This document shows, piece by piece, positions 1 through 11,372 of a stretch of 64,000 bases of DNA; position 1 is the stretch's first letter; each line of letters begins with the position of its first letter. Origin of the DNA: Varanus komodoensis. Lineage: Eukaryota; Chordata; Lepidosauria; Squamata; Varanidae. The stretch is from contig NW_025335505.1 of the NCBI RefSeq assembly GCF_004798865.1, positions 23,415,924-23,479,923 on the forward strand, given 5' to 3'. A model generated the notes under the pieces. That model was not told the DNA's origin, did no database searches, and worked only from the letters and a program-made list of their open reading frames with translations. The translations under genes and the position numbers were made by a program.

Positions 1-930
1 GACATTAGTGCTGGGTTCATAGGTGCATTGCACACATTACCTTGAGATAAATGACAGTACAGAATAGTTGCTTTATAAAAATTATACTCAAAATCATTCA
101 TTCTTTTCTAGATCGTTGTCTCTAATTAATAGCCATATCAAACCATGCTGATAGCAGTAGACAGCATTTTATGCTTTCTGCAGGCATCCTGCAAATACAA
201 CCAGGTAATGCAAGCCATTTTTATTTTCAAATAGCCACAGAAAATGTATTGTTGTACCCACACAATCACCAGATTTATTGTTATTCTAGTCAATTAGAAT
301 TATCAAGAATATCCCTATTGACCCCAGTGAACTTTAAATGATTCATTATTTAAAATCAAGCAATTATTGCAACACAGAATAGAAAAAATAAGTTGTTTTT
401 CAATGTCTAACTGCTTTTAGTTGCTTCACTATGTAGCTAAGCAGTTCAATGAACCTGAAAAGAAGCAGATGAGATGCATCTAGACACAGAACTATTAGAA
501 TGACTAGAGAACTGTGAGAATTTAAGAATTTACAAGACTGGGTAAGATTATGGTCCAGCTATGTCCATGCTCTGCTAGATTTCCTGATAATACTAGTCAA
601 CTATAAAGCAAGGCTTCACGATAACAACAGTTGTTAATTTCGAACATCAGTTTTGAGTACATGGTAGTAAAGGTATAGGCTGGCAATGCTCAGAAAACTC
701 TGCTCGTGCTAAAGATCTATTTTCCATGTATGGGTAGTGTTATCCGATCCTTTAAAAGCCACAAACCCCAGAATCCCTCACAACACATGTGAGGAATATT
801 TTTTTAAAAATAAGTGAAGTGTTGAATTATTTCATCCCATTTTCACCAGTTAATCTTGTCTCAACAGAACTGGATTATCACCACTGCTTTTTCTCTACTT
901 TGAAAGAGCGCAACAAACTTTTTCATTATT
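1..930. other. unique AT-rich non-coding DNA
   Basis: No repeat family, RNA gene or coding exon is recognised here. The sequence is AT-rich with short, unconvincing open frames. The only long open frame in the area (from 789) runs into the palindromic repeat at 938 and is therefore not a gene. Confidence 0.5.
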
Positions 931-937
931 TATTTCC

Positions 938-1054
938 TGGGTGGGCAAGCTGTGACTCTTCAGATATCCAGGTCTACAACTCATCATTGGTTATGTTGGC
1001 TAGAGCTGATGGGGATAGTACACCAAAATATCTGGAAGGCCACAAGATACCCAC
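938..1054. mobile_element. palindromic hAT-like MITE, near full length
   Basis: The sequence opens with GGGTGGGCAAGCTGTGACTC and closes with GGAAGGCCACAAGATACCCAC, which are inverted complements of each other with some decay. The centre reads like the squamate repeat 'ctacaactcatcattggttatgttggctagagctgatggg'-type core, itself a partial palindrome. Many related copies occur in this window. Terminal inverted repeats with no coding capacity fit a non-autonomous DNA transposon. The hAT assignment is from memory of similar ends and was not tested by search. Confidence 0.55.
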
Positions 1055-1378
1055 TTATGATTTATTTTCTCTATTTGAATATTTAGTTTATATATAGTTG
1101 TGTTATCTTTGATCAGGCTACAAATGTCCTGACCATTTTAAGTACTATCTCCCTCTGATAATTAGTATTGCCCTCCATTGTACATTCCACTTGCACAAAA
1201 ATGTTTTGTGCTTGGAGAGTCAACTGTATTGAAATATTTATTTATTTATTTAGAATATTTATATGCTGTCCAGTCACGAAGGCCTCAGGACGGCTTACAT
1301 AAATAAAATAATACAAAACATAATACAAATAAATTACAAATCCACCCTGGCTGCAGTTAAAACATATATAAACTAATA

Positions 1379-2923
1379 TTAAAAGTTATTAAAATATTGT
1401 TGGAATAAAAAGGTCTTAACCTGGCACTGAAGACCAAATAACGACAGCGCCAGGCAGACCTCTCTGGGGAGCGCATTCCATAGGCGGGGCGCCACCACAG
1501 AGAAGGCCCTCCTCCGGGTACTTTGCCTCCTAATATCTTTCACGGAGGGTTCCCAGAGGAGGGCCTCTGCTGCCGATCTCAGGGCGCGGGAGGGCAAATA
1601 CGGAAGAAGGCGTTCCTTTAGGTATCCAGGTCCCAAGACGTTAAGGGCTTTATAGGTAACGACCAGCACCTTGAATTGAGCCCGGACTTCAATGGGAAGC
1701 CAGTGAAGCTGATAGAGGACTGGGTTTATATGAGAATAACGCCCAGTCCCCGTCAGCAACCTGGCTGCTCTATTTTGCACCATCTGAAGTATCCAGACTT
1801 TCAAGGGCAGCCCCACGTAGAGCGCGTTGCAGAAATCCAACCGGGAAGTAACCAATGCGTGCCTCACTGTCGCTAGGCAGTCTTCCTCCAGGTAGGGATG
1901 CAGCTGATAGATTAGCCAAAGCTGAAGGAAAGCGCTCCTCGCCACTGCTGTCACTTGAGCTTCCAAGGACAGCTCCGGGTCGAGGAGCACTCCCAAGCTG
2001 TGGAACCTGTCCTTTAGAGGGAATGTAACCCCATTCAGGGTAAGGTCCAAGTCACCTACCCAGGAGCTCGAATCACCCACCAACAGGACTTCCGTCTTGT
2101 CTGGATTGAGCTTCAGTTTATTGGCCCTTATCCAGCCCATTACCTCAGCCAGGCACCGGTTCAGTACAGCCACTGTCTCACCTGGATCGGTTGAAAAAGA
2201 GAGGTAGAGCTGGGTGTCATCAGCATACTGATGATTCCACAGCCCAAACCTCCTGATGACCTCTCCCAGTGGTTTCATGTAGGGATTAAATAGCAAGGGG
2301 GACAAATTGGACCCCTGTGGTACTCCATGGCAAAGTTGCCATGGCGCAGAGCCAAAATCCCCCAGTACCACCTTCTGGAATCAGTCGTCGAGGTAGGAGC
2401 GGAACCATTGCTAAGCAGTGCCTCCTACTCCCAGTCCTGCCAGCCTATCCAGAAGGATACCATGGTCGATGGTATCGAAAGCCACTGAGAGGTCCAGGAG
2501 GACCAACAGGGACGCACTCCCCCCGTCTCACTCCCTGCACAGGTCATCATACAGGGCAACCAAGGAAGATTCAGTACCATACCTGGGTCTGAAGCCAGAC
2601 TGAAATGGGTCCAGATAATCAGTTTCATCCAAGAGTGCTTGGAGTTGTCCTACCACCACCCGTTCCAACACCTTACCCAAAAATGGGATATTGGCCACTG
2701 GTCTATAATTGGCGGCCATCTCTGGATCCAGGGACACCTTCCTTAGGACCAGCCTGACTACTGCCTCCTTTAAAGGAGCAGGCACCCGGCCATCCCTCAG
2801 AGAGGTGTTAATGACCTCCAGGATCCAGGCACCAATCCCGTGTTTGGCTTTGGTCAGCAGCCATGACGGGCAAGGGTCAGGTAAACAGGTGGTGGGGCAT
2901 ACTTGTCCAAGCACCTTGTCCAC
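1379..2923 (-). pseudogene. L2 ORF2 reverse transcriptase domain and C-terminus, broken
   Basis: The minus-strand frame 2923-2528 starts the domain (NYRPVANIPFLGKVLERVV, FQSGFRPRYGTESSL). A short second frame holds the [10 protein letters not shown] segment with the first catalytic aspartate. Frame 2371-1379 carries GVPQGS, LSPLLFNPYMKPLGEVIRRFG and the YADD catalytic pair, then the thumb and C-terminal region (LKLNPDKTEVLL, LQMVQNRAARLLTGTGR, LHWLPIEVRAQFKVL, RLWNALPREV). The last 330 residues are one open frame, so the copy is not very old. At least two frame changes separate the three parts. Confidence 0.88.
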
Positions 2924-3228
2924 ATCATCAGGCTGCAGTAACTGAAATTAATCCATTAATATCTGACCAGACAGAGTCATTGGTACCTCCCCTAAAGGAT
3001 CTGAATCACTTGTGGTGTCCAGCTCGTGACGAATCTGAGTGATTTTCTCCTTAAAGTGCTGGGCAAAGTCGTCACAGCGGGCCATCGAAGGTGGTACAGG
3101 ATCTTTCTTAGGGCCAGGATGTATCAGCCCATGTACCACCCAAAGAGCTCCGCTGAACGGCACTGTGAGGAAGCAATAGAAGTGGTGAAAAATTTCTTCT
3201 TCACCGCCCTCACCGCCACAGCATAGGC

Positions 3229-4319
3229 TCAGTAATGAGCTTGTAAGCGTGTTCGGTCAGATTCATCCCGTGATTTTCTCCACCTACGCTCTAGTCGTCT
3301 CCCAACCCACTTCATCGCCCGTAATTCAGATGTATACCATGGGGATGAATGGGCTCTGCAGGGCAGGAGAGGACGCTTAGGAGTGATCGTGTAAATAGCT
3401 CTGGCCATTTCCCCATTCCACAGTTCAACTAGAGCATCAACAGGAGTGCCAACTTTATCAACCGGAAAATCCCCCAGAGCCTTCAGGAATCCATCCGGAT
3501 CCATCTGGCTCCGAGGGCGGACCAACACAATAGGGTCTGAACCCTTATAGAGGGAAAGGCCAGCATCGAGCTCGAACCTCACGAGGAAGTGATCTGACCA
3601 TGACAAGGGAGTCAGACACAAATTCCTCACCCTCAGATCACCCTCTTCTTGCCCCGTTGAGAAAACCAGGTCCAGCGTGTGTCCACGTTCATGGGTCGGG
3701 TCTATGACATGTTGAGACAGCCCCATGGCCGTCATGGAGGCCATGAAGTCCTGAGCTGCCCCAGTCAGAACAGTCTCGGCATGGAGATTGAAGTCCCCCA
3801 GGACCAACATCCTGGGAGTCTTCAACACCAAGTCCGAGATGATCTCCGTCAGCTCAGGCAGGGAGTCTGTTGGGCAGAAGGGTGCATGGTACACCAGCAG
3901 AATCCCCAGTCTGTCTCGGTCGCCCAACGCCAGGTATAAGCACTCTAGACCTGGCCTCAAGAGAACAGGAAGCCCCGCAAGGGAAATTGAAGCTCGATAG
4001 ATTAAAGCGACCCCTGCTCCCCTCCCCTCCAGGTTTGGCTGGTGCTGGACCAGATACCCAGGCGGGCACAGTTGAGGGAGAGATACATCCCCCCCTCTCC
4101 CACCCAGGTCTCTGTAATGCAAGCCAGGTCAGCCCCCTCATCCACAATTAAATCATGGATGAGGGATGTTTTGTTATGGACCGATCTGGCATTAAGCAGC
4201 AGCACCGTCAGGCCTGAGGGACAGTTGATAAGCGTACCCAGAACCTTCCGGTTGGGGGAATAACCAGAAGGGGGAACAGGTGTCAGCCATCTGTCCCTCC
4301 TTCTTCTATGCCGACACAT
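3229..4319 (-). pseudogene. L2 ORF2 endonuclease (APE-type) domain, broken
   Basis: Two overlapping minus-strand frames (4319-4002 and 4122-3229) give the order of an apurinic-type endonuclease: LLLNARSVHNK near the start, ITETWVG with the catalytic glutamate, then YHAPFCPTD, VLGDFNLHAE with the catalytic Asp and Asn, HTLDLVF, and SDHFLVRFEL with the terminal SDH triad. In non-LTR retrotransposons this domain nicks target DNA to prime reverse transcription. The catalytic residues remain, but the frame changes between ITETW and the downstream part. The linker after SDH (WYTSELRAMKW...RRWRKSRD) is typical of L2/CR1 proteins. Confidence 0.85.
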
Positions 4320-4439
4320 TAAATCCCCAATGCCATATCAACCATTGCCCGACACCACCCCAATGGTGGTGCCCACGTGCTCCCCAGGCAACCCCATAGT
4401 AGCAGCCAGGCATGAATCCATTAAAACAATCCAATAAAA

Positions 4440-4820
4440 TACAATTAAAATACAATTAAAACCCTCCAACCCACCCAATTACAAAATACACACACACACA
4501 GACAGAGTCTCTGGCCAGCCCAGCCCCCGCACAACCCTGAACGGTCCCAAATGGTGGCAACGCCCTTGGGCCATCGCCCTTGGGCCACTGGCCTCGGCTG
4601 GGGCCGGCAAGTTAATCCCGCGGCCCCTCCCTGTGCCCCACCCCCAATCCAGCACAGCTGCCACCCATGCCGGGAGGGAAGGGGAGGGGCAAGGGCAGGG
4701 CCTGTGGAGAACTCGCCGGCAAGATGGAGGGTCTGCAGGCCAGCAGCGTCCCGGTCCCCGGTCCCGGAATGGCCATCATCCGTCCGGGCAATAGTCGTCA
4801 TGCTGGACTTAGCTTCAAAG
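4440..4820 (-). promoter_or_regulatory. GC-rich L2 5' leader (probable internal promoter)
   Basis: This block directly upstream of the endonuclease start is clearly richer in G, C and CpG than its surroundings. It begins with a short AC run at 4487-4500. Full-length LINEs carry an internal promoter in the 5' leader, and position and composition fit that role. No ORF1 protein is recognised: the 128-residue open frame here has no motif. The outer boundary near 4820 is judged from the drop in GC content only. Confidence 0.45.
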
Positions 4821-5023
4821 CTAATTCTCACTCAGAACTCCAGTGCTGTTGGGACGGTAACATTAGCCAAAACCTAATGTATTCTCTCCTAAAAATGAGT
4901 GTACGTATGTCCTTTGAAGAAGGACATGATACTAATGTGAAAGATAAAATACAATTTAGAAAGGAAAACGTAACTCCTCTCCTTAAGAAGCAAGTTTTGT
5001 CTTGCCTACATGAAGGGAATGTC

Positions 5024-5115
5024 CAATTTGTGGCCTTCCAGATATTTTGGCATACAGTTCTTAAAATCTCAGAGCCAACATAATCAATGTTGAGGGTTGA
5101 TGGGAGGGTCATGGG
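5024..5115. mobile_element. palindromic hAT-like MITE, decayed
   Basis: It has GTCCAATTTGTGGCCTTCC near the left end, then the core segments of the same family as at 938 (ttttggcatacagtt, gggttgatgggagg). The right end is poorly preserved. Confidence 0.4.
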
Positions 5116-5620
5116 TCTGGACAGCATTTTACAGGAATTGTGGGAGTGGGAATGGGGAAGATACCGGCTGACTTTTTCCTTCTGTGGTATATCTCACACT
5201 TGCTCTAAATGTAGATGCATTTCTTACACTGGCCTTCCGATATATTTAACTTTTAAATGCTCTTTGTATTCATTTATGACATTTAATTAATAAATAGCCT
5301 TTTAGAGTACCCTAGTTTGCTAAGTGATCTTTCTATGACTGCAAGCTATATCCCACATAGTTCTTGAGCAGGCATGAAATTTCTTTTGCCTTTCCATGTC
5401 TACCCACTTCAGAAAGTTTCTCTTGCACCTCAGCAATCTGTTTTTATTTTATTTTTTACTAGCCTGAAAAGTGTTATCAGCATATTGGCCCAATTATACA
5501 TCATCTTGACAGCCATTTCATTTCATTTCATTTCTGCTTAAGAACCAAGTCATAGATTAGCAGAATCACATAATTCAGCCCTACTGAGAACATTAACTCT
5601 TTGGCATGCAGGTGCAGGGA
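5116..5620. other. non-coding DNA, nothing recognised
   Basis: Unique AT-rich sequence with a short CATTT run at 5514-5533. No gene or repeat family is seen. Confidence 0.4.
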
Positions 5621-5624
5621 AGGA

Positions 5625-5760
5625 ATATGGAAAAGACAGACCCTTGGGCCCACTAGCTCAATACATGACTGACAGTAGCTCTATAAGCTTTTGGGCTGGG
5701 TTTTCTCCCAGCTCTGCTATGGATTGAACCAAGGGTCTTCTGCATTCATGGGCTGGGTGG
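5625..5760 (-). mobile_element. tRNA-derived squamate SINE fragment
   Basis: On the plus strand it reads gacagtagctctataagc..., CCCAGCTCTGCTATGGATTG, AACCAAGGGTCTTCTGCAT. This is the complement of a tRNA-type B box (GGTTCAATCC-like) and the body of a common squamate SINE. Related copies lie at 43683 and 55815. Only the head half is kept. Confidence 0.55.
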
Positions 5761-6944
5761 TTGGGTGGGATTCTACTGCTGAGATTATGTGGAATGCTCC
5801 TGCTTGCACAATCTCCATGCACAAGTCATTTATCAGTTTTAGGGTTCAGTTTCATTATGGCACCTTTGCTATCTATTGGGAGCTTTTGATATGATGGCAC
5901 ATTGATATTCCCCCACCTTTCTGAATTGGTGCATTGCTAGAAGACTCATGATTCTGCTGAAAGCCTAGCTCAGCCTTCTGCATTCTGATACCCTGAGGAT
6001 TCCTTTTGACTCCTTTGTTGCTTTCTTTTAACTGAAATCATATTATTCTTTGTTTCATGTATTTCGACAGACTCCCTGTTTATAAAAGGCATTTTGTGAC
6101 AGTTAGGTTTTGCAAAGAGCATTTGATGAATGGCTTTGTTAAATATTTCTTGAAAATCCAGATAGACTGGTAGCAACCCTACCCACATGCTCGTTGACTC
6201 CTCTCAGAAATTTCTAATTTGTTGCTGCTGATGATTTTCTATTGTAGAAGCTGAGTCATCTGTTTCAGCTCATGTCATATTTTTAACAATCAGCCTCCAG
6301 GGTAAGTTTGGTTAGAAAGTGGTGTCCAACCCTTTCTTTCTGATCATAGAAGAAATTAGCTTCTGATTAATATATGTTTGTTAGTGTTGTGTAATACAGT
6401 TCATGGGATTCTTGTAGTCGGATGAGATGGCCTATGGCCATTTTGACATTAGAAGTAAAAAGTTAAAGGTTTTCACAATTCCTTTTTCAGATTCTGAAAG
6501 ATACAGTTCTAGTGACTTCTTCTTATTCCTCCTACAGATCCTGTTGTCTGCTGAATTCTGATAGGGACTCTTTCATATTCCCATTTCTACATAGTAGAAG
6601 AATATTAAAAGATGAAATGATGGGGCATATAAACTTCCTTATTCAGAGTAGAAGGGCTACATCAGTCTTTCCCTTTCTTCCTTAGCTAACTTGATTTGTA
6701 TCACCAGTTCTCATGCATTAAAATCCACTGTTTTCAACCGAATGTGAACTTGTAAAAGAACAACATACTTCCATCCCCAGGGAATAGAGAGACTCCTAAT
6801 AGCTTTGGGTCCTGGAACTGTATCAGGAAGAAAAAGATCCCATGTACTTAAAAAAGAAGCAGCAGCATCTTGGACGGGAGCTTAGCTGGAAGGATGCTGA
6901 GTGGCTAGGGCAGTGGCCTTATGTGTTTAGTTTAGGCTGTTGCT
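5761..6944. other. non-coding DNA, nothing recognised
   Basis: AT-rich unique sequence. Short open frames on both strands show no protein family. Confidence 0.4.
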
Positions 6945-7280
6945 GGGACTGCAGGTGGCGCAGTGGTTTAAACCGCTGTGCTGCTGGGCTGGTTGATTGA
7001 AAGGTTGCTGGTTTGAGTCTGCACAACGGGGTGAGTTCCTGTTGCTCCGTCCCAGCTCCTGCCAACCTTGCAGTTCGAAAGCAAGCAAATGCAAGTAGAT
7101 GAAAAGGTACCACTTCGGTGGGCAGGTAACAGTGTTCCGTGCACTTTGGTGGTTAGTCATGCTGGCCACATGACCACGGAGACTGTCTATGGACAAACGC
7201 TGGCTCCCTCGGCTAGGAAACGGAGATGAGCACCGCCCCCTAGAGTCAGGCATGACGGGACATAACGTCTTTTTATGTGC
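6945..7280 (+). mobile_element. tRNA-derived squamate SINE, near full length
   Basis: It starts GGGACTGCAGGTGGCGCAGT with a tRNA-like A box (GTGGCGCAGTGGTTTAAAC). A B-box-like segment (ggtttgagtctgcacaacgg) follows about 60 bp later. The body GAGTTCCTGTTGCTCCGTCC, CAGTTCGAAAGCAAGC and CTTAGTCATGCTGGCCACATGACC-type blocks match a SINE family widespread in lizards and snakes. Pol III control boxes with no coding content support the call. The exact family name was not checked. Confidence 0.75.
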
Positions 7281-8084
7281 TGTTACTACACATGTGCTGC
7301 AACAGCTCGCTCCTTACTTGCAGAAGGACAGACGTAAAGCTGAAGGGCAGGAGTCAGAATCTAAAGCTCTTTGTAGCATGTCCATGGGCTGGCTGTATGG
7401 GACTGTGTCAGTCCACAGTGGCTCTGCACCTCACCATAGTTTTGGTAACACCAGTGAGCATTGATCCCATTCCACTGGTGCGAGGATGATCCAGTGCCAT
7501 TTATGAATTAGTATATATGGGGGAATAAGACCTTATACACTTGTGCAATTCCACACAAGGGTCTATAGTAATGCTATACTGACTATATATATTACATACA
7601 TAGGAGCTTCTACAAGTATGGGAGGCTGCTTGTGGGAACCATGTGGTTCAGGTAGATCTCTTTTTCAGACATGGCTGAGGCATCCAAAGCCATGTGTGAA
7701 ACTTCCTTCCATTAATGAGACCCCAGAAGTTGGAGGATCTCATGAGATTTGGGCATCTTCTGGGAACAGGCCCTAGTCAACCTGCACCTTTTACAGATCA
7801 TGACCCTGGTGTCTTCTTTCGCAAGAATGGCCATCCAGTTGACTGGCAGTGTTCCCTTTCATGTTTAATGTTTTAGGAAGACAAGTCATCTCTCCTTTCA
7901 TCCTTATAATCTACAGTTTCACCTGCCTCCCAGCACTGAAACAAGTATAGTCCCTAAGATTTCCTCCCCCCACCCCCCACACTGAGAGAAAAGACATTGA
8001 CTTCAGCCAGAGCTTCAGGTTGCTACAACATCAGTCCCGACTGAAACTTAACCTGACGCTATAGAAACACGGCTCACAAAGGGT
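7281..8084. other. non-coding DNA, nothing recognised
   Basis: Unique sequence with no recognised gene or repeat. A C-rich run sits at 7967-7980. Confidence 0.4.
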
Positions 8085-8240
8085 AGGCTCTTGAGACATC
8101 ATGTATTTCCAATTGTTATTGATGGCCTTTCATGCTTTGCTCGTGGGTCTACTTTACCTTGTCACTTATGAGTTACGACGTTATCAATAACTCATGGAAA
8201 TAAATGTCTTATTGATAGCCTGCTGTATTTCCAATGCTTT
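8085..8240. promoter_or_regulatory. candidate non-coding regulatory cluster (ATTGAT motifs)
   Basis: TTATTGAT occurs at 8116-8123 and 8209-8216, and its complement ATCAATAA at 8183-8190. The flanks repeat TATTTCCAAT at about 8104 and 8226. ATTGAT resembles ONECUT/CUX-type sites. No repeat family is recognised. The regulatory role is inference from motif clustering. Confidence 0.3.
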
Positions 8241-10495
8241 GTCTCTCTTTCTCACACTCACCCAAATATATAAAAATATACCCGGTCATATATAATGCAA
8301 ACCAAAGAGAGAATGAATAAAAGTGTTTGATGTTACTAACCCTCTTATCTTTGAGTATTGAGGCTTTTGAGACTCAGGGTGCCCCCCATTCCTTCTTCTA
8401 AAGGCTTTGCACAAAGATCTGTCCCTAATTTATTTATTAAGGTAAGCCTGCAGAACAAGGTAAAATTACCAGACTGGCCTATCAGAGCTTTTATATACAC
8501 ACAAGTGTATCCATAATTAATGGAATAGTCTATAGTGTTGTGCTTAGAATAAACTTAAGGTCAGATCTCTGGGAGACCAAATCATGTCATTATGCCCAAC
8601 TAGAAATGAATACATGCAGGAACTAAAAAGTGCTGAGCTGAAAGGAAACGGTACTGAAGGTACAAGAGGCATTTTGAACAATTCATTCCTAAGCAAAAGT
8701 GCTTTTTCCTTAGTTTTCCTTCATTGCCTTGATCTGGCTAAAACTGTTGTTGGGGTAGGTTAATGATTGACCTTTGCAAGAACCACATACCAGTCTTTGT
8801 TCACTAGCAGTCAGAAGCTTACAGAGGCTAGAAATCCTTGACGGAGAGAATAGGATTAAACTGTTCTAAGAAACCCACTGCAGGTGATGTTCAGTGGAAA
8901 GGGAGGGAAGAGTTTCTCAGGATATTTCCAATCTGTTGCAGAATGCCACAGCATTAGATCTCTGGTCAAGTGTATTTTTCAAAACATGTAGTGGAAATAC
9001 TTAATTGTTATTTTTCATAATCACATACCTCATTAAAATGCCATCAGAAAAGAAGCAAAGAAGGATACAATGAATTTAGACCATTATTATTGAACGTATT
9101 CAATACACCAGTGCTAATTCAAATTATTTGTTGGCCTTTAATACTGAACAAGATTAAATCAAAACATGTAGGGATTTGCATGGTATTATTTGAAGCTGTC
9201 ATTAGTAAACAAGAATTCAAGAAGGTGTAGCACAGCCAGAGGGTTACAATTCTTTTAGCTCTACTTTATACTAGAAATGGCCCATTCATAAATTCAGCCA
9301 ATCATTACATAACACATAGAGACATAGTTTAAGATAATATAACATATGCTTTTACCTACAGAACAACAAACAGGGGTTGAACATTTGGATTTCTTTGGAA
9401 GATCATCTTGAGCACATTGCGAGACTCAAGTGATCCACACAGATCACTTGTACTGAAACCATTTTTCCTAGGGACAAGCCTGGTTAAAATCTGAGTAAAG
9501 ATTGATTGACTGATTTACTAGCAGGTACCAGGAATATGTCAGACCCAGTAGTGAGCTTCCCTGTTTTAATGCAGTTAATGCACAGTAAAGCAGGCAATTA
9601 TGCTTTGAGCTGTCAATCATTTGGCAATTATTTAAGGTGCTATCAAAATTTTTATAAAAGCACCATCTTTTTCTTCCTTCAGAAAGGTATCTTCAGCTCC
9701 ATGCTACATACTAAATTTTGCCATCACGGTTAAAGAAAGAAAAACAAACACAGTACTGATTTCAGATTGCTTGATTGAGTGGAACAGTGGCTAAATAATA
9801 AAAATAATAAATAGTAAACTAGCGATCCTGTACCTGTCTACTGAGAATTAGGTCCTACTAACTACAGGGCACTTGCTTACAGGTAAGTATGTACAGTAGA
9901 GCATTCCAACCCAAATCAACTTAAATTTATTTATAAAACTCCACAGGTATGTGATGTCCATGCATATTGCTTGTTGCCAGTAAAAGGTCTGGTCACTGGC
10001 ACCCACGATACTTGTATAAAATGGCAATCTACGTGCTAGGTTGGGAAAGGGTGGGGAAAATAATACCCAAGTCACAAAACATTGCTCTTTGAATATACAA
10101 ATGAGCTGCGTTTAAAACACTAACTTAAGGAAGTGAGGCATTTCATAGCTGTTAGCATTCTAAAGGGTACAACCTAAACCTGGTTTTCAATCATTCATTA
10201 ATTTACACAGATTGTCAGTTTAAATGGAATTTCCCTCTGAGCAATATTTGCTTGTAGTGGATCAATAAAATAGGATAGTGGAATCTCTTAACCCAAAGAT
10301 GTGGCCCTCTGTAATTACCTGGGAATCAATTAAGAAAGCGTGATTGTGTGGGTTGAGTAAGAATAGACTGGTTTGTAAAAGGATGGGAAATATCCAGTCT
10401 GTGTTTAACATGGCCTGCAGGAAGTCCTTATTGGCCTCCGAGCTTCCTTGCCTTACTGCTGAGCTTTCTTTCCCTGTTGCCTAACCCATGCTGTG
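8241..10495. other. AT-rich unique DNA, possibly part conserved
   Basis: No gene. The part near 8990-9330 has the look of conserved non-coding DNA: long, repeat-free and AT-rich with homeodomain-type cores. This is an impression only. Confidence 0.35.
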
Positions 10496-10499
10496 TTTA

Positions 10500-10810
10500 G
10501 ACTTTTTAAAAGCCTGCACTGGTGCCAGTGGAAGCTTTGAAAAAGCCTAACTGCAGTGCAAGGAGAGGAATTTGGGGGAGGGATGAGCTGCTGCAGAGAG
10601 AAACCTCCCCTTCCCAACAGTGTAAACTCCCCTTGAAAAATCATCTCTTGCCTGCAGAAATCCGGCTTTCTGAAAGCTTCCATTTGTACTGGCAGAGGTT
10701 TGTTAAAAGCCTAATTGCACTGTAGGAGCAGGAAAGTGTATTTTCCTTTCCCTTCTTCCTCAGCACTGCCTCCTGGATGAAAAATCAGCCCTTCTTCGCT
10801 GCAATTCAAG
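10500..10810. repeat. diverged tandem repeat, period about 163 bp
   Basis: The block GCTTTGAAAAAGCCTAACTG at 10534 recurs as GGTTTGTTAAAAGCCTAATT at 10697. Both are followed by a GCACTG/GCAGTG step, AGGAG, a pyrimidine-rich stretch and TGAAAAATCA. A third partial match (TTTTTAAAAGCCTGCACTGG) lies at 10503. The origin is unknown. The open frames across it are by-products. Confidence 0.5.
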
Positions 10811-11255
10811 GCTGTTAATGTCTCCATTGGCACAGATGCCTTGGTTTCAGCCAGGGAAGGACAATGTGTCTGTATAGGAGCATGTAAACACAGTTCGGAA
10901 GATCGTGTTTCAGAGCCGCATGGAAGCCCTGAGTGGCCCCAACCACTACTTGCCCAGCATTCTTTCAACTCTCAGGCCAAAAAGGTTTGTTCACCTCTGG
11001 ATTATAAGATGCTATAACAATCATGGCTTCTACTAGGAAACTAGAGAGAGTTGCCGGCTCAGCGTTTGTGGAATGTGATATTGCCCTTGAGAAGTGAAAG
11101 GGCACGAAGCTGGAATATGCCACTTGGAAGAACTTGCCTTGTGCTTGAAAACGGTCAAAATATACTGATCTTGTCAAGCTGTGTAATACTTCCTCTCAGA
11201 TTACATGGACAAGCCCCAGTTGCTGGCACAGCAGCTGATGTACTCTGGTTTAAAA

Positions 11256-11372
11256 TATGGGTAGGCCACATGGCCCTTCGTATGTTTTGGCCTACAATTT
11301 CTGTCATACCATTGGCTAGGGCTGATGGAAGTTATAGTCCAAACCCCTGGAAGGTTACAAATTGCCCACTTG
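11256..11372. mobile_element. palindromic hAT-like MITE, near full length
   Basis: It starts ATGGGTAGGCCACATGGCCC and ends GGAAGGTTACAAATTGCCCA, with the core ccattggctagggctgatgg. This is the same family as at 938. Confidence 0.6.

Larger units (their letters stand above)
1233..4820 (-). mobile_element. L2-clade non-LTR retrotransposon, nearly full length, inactive
   Basis: On the minus strand the order is a GC-rich leader (about 4820-4440), an endonuclease-coding region (about 4319-3229), a reverse transcriptase region (about 3163-1379), and a 3' tail ending in ATAAATAAATAAATA (near 1250-1233). The translated pieces carry YADDTQLYLS at the polymerase site and FDTIDH upstream, which fit the L2 clade better than CR1. 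The coding part spans about 2.9 kb, close to a whole ORF2. It is split between frames at about five places (frames change near 4060, 3200, 2935, 2580 and 2400), so no active protein is made. The 3' sequence matches the fragment at 16800-16920, so they are one family. No target-site duplication was identified. Confidence 0.85.
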
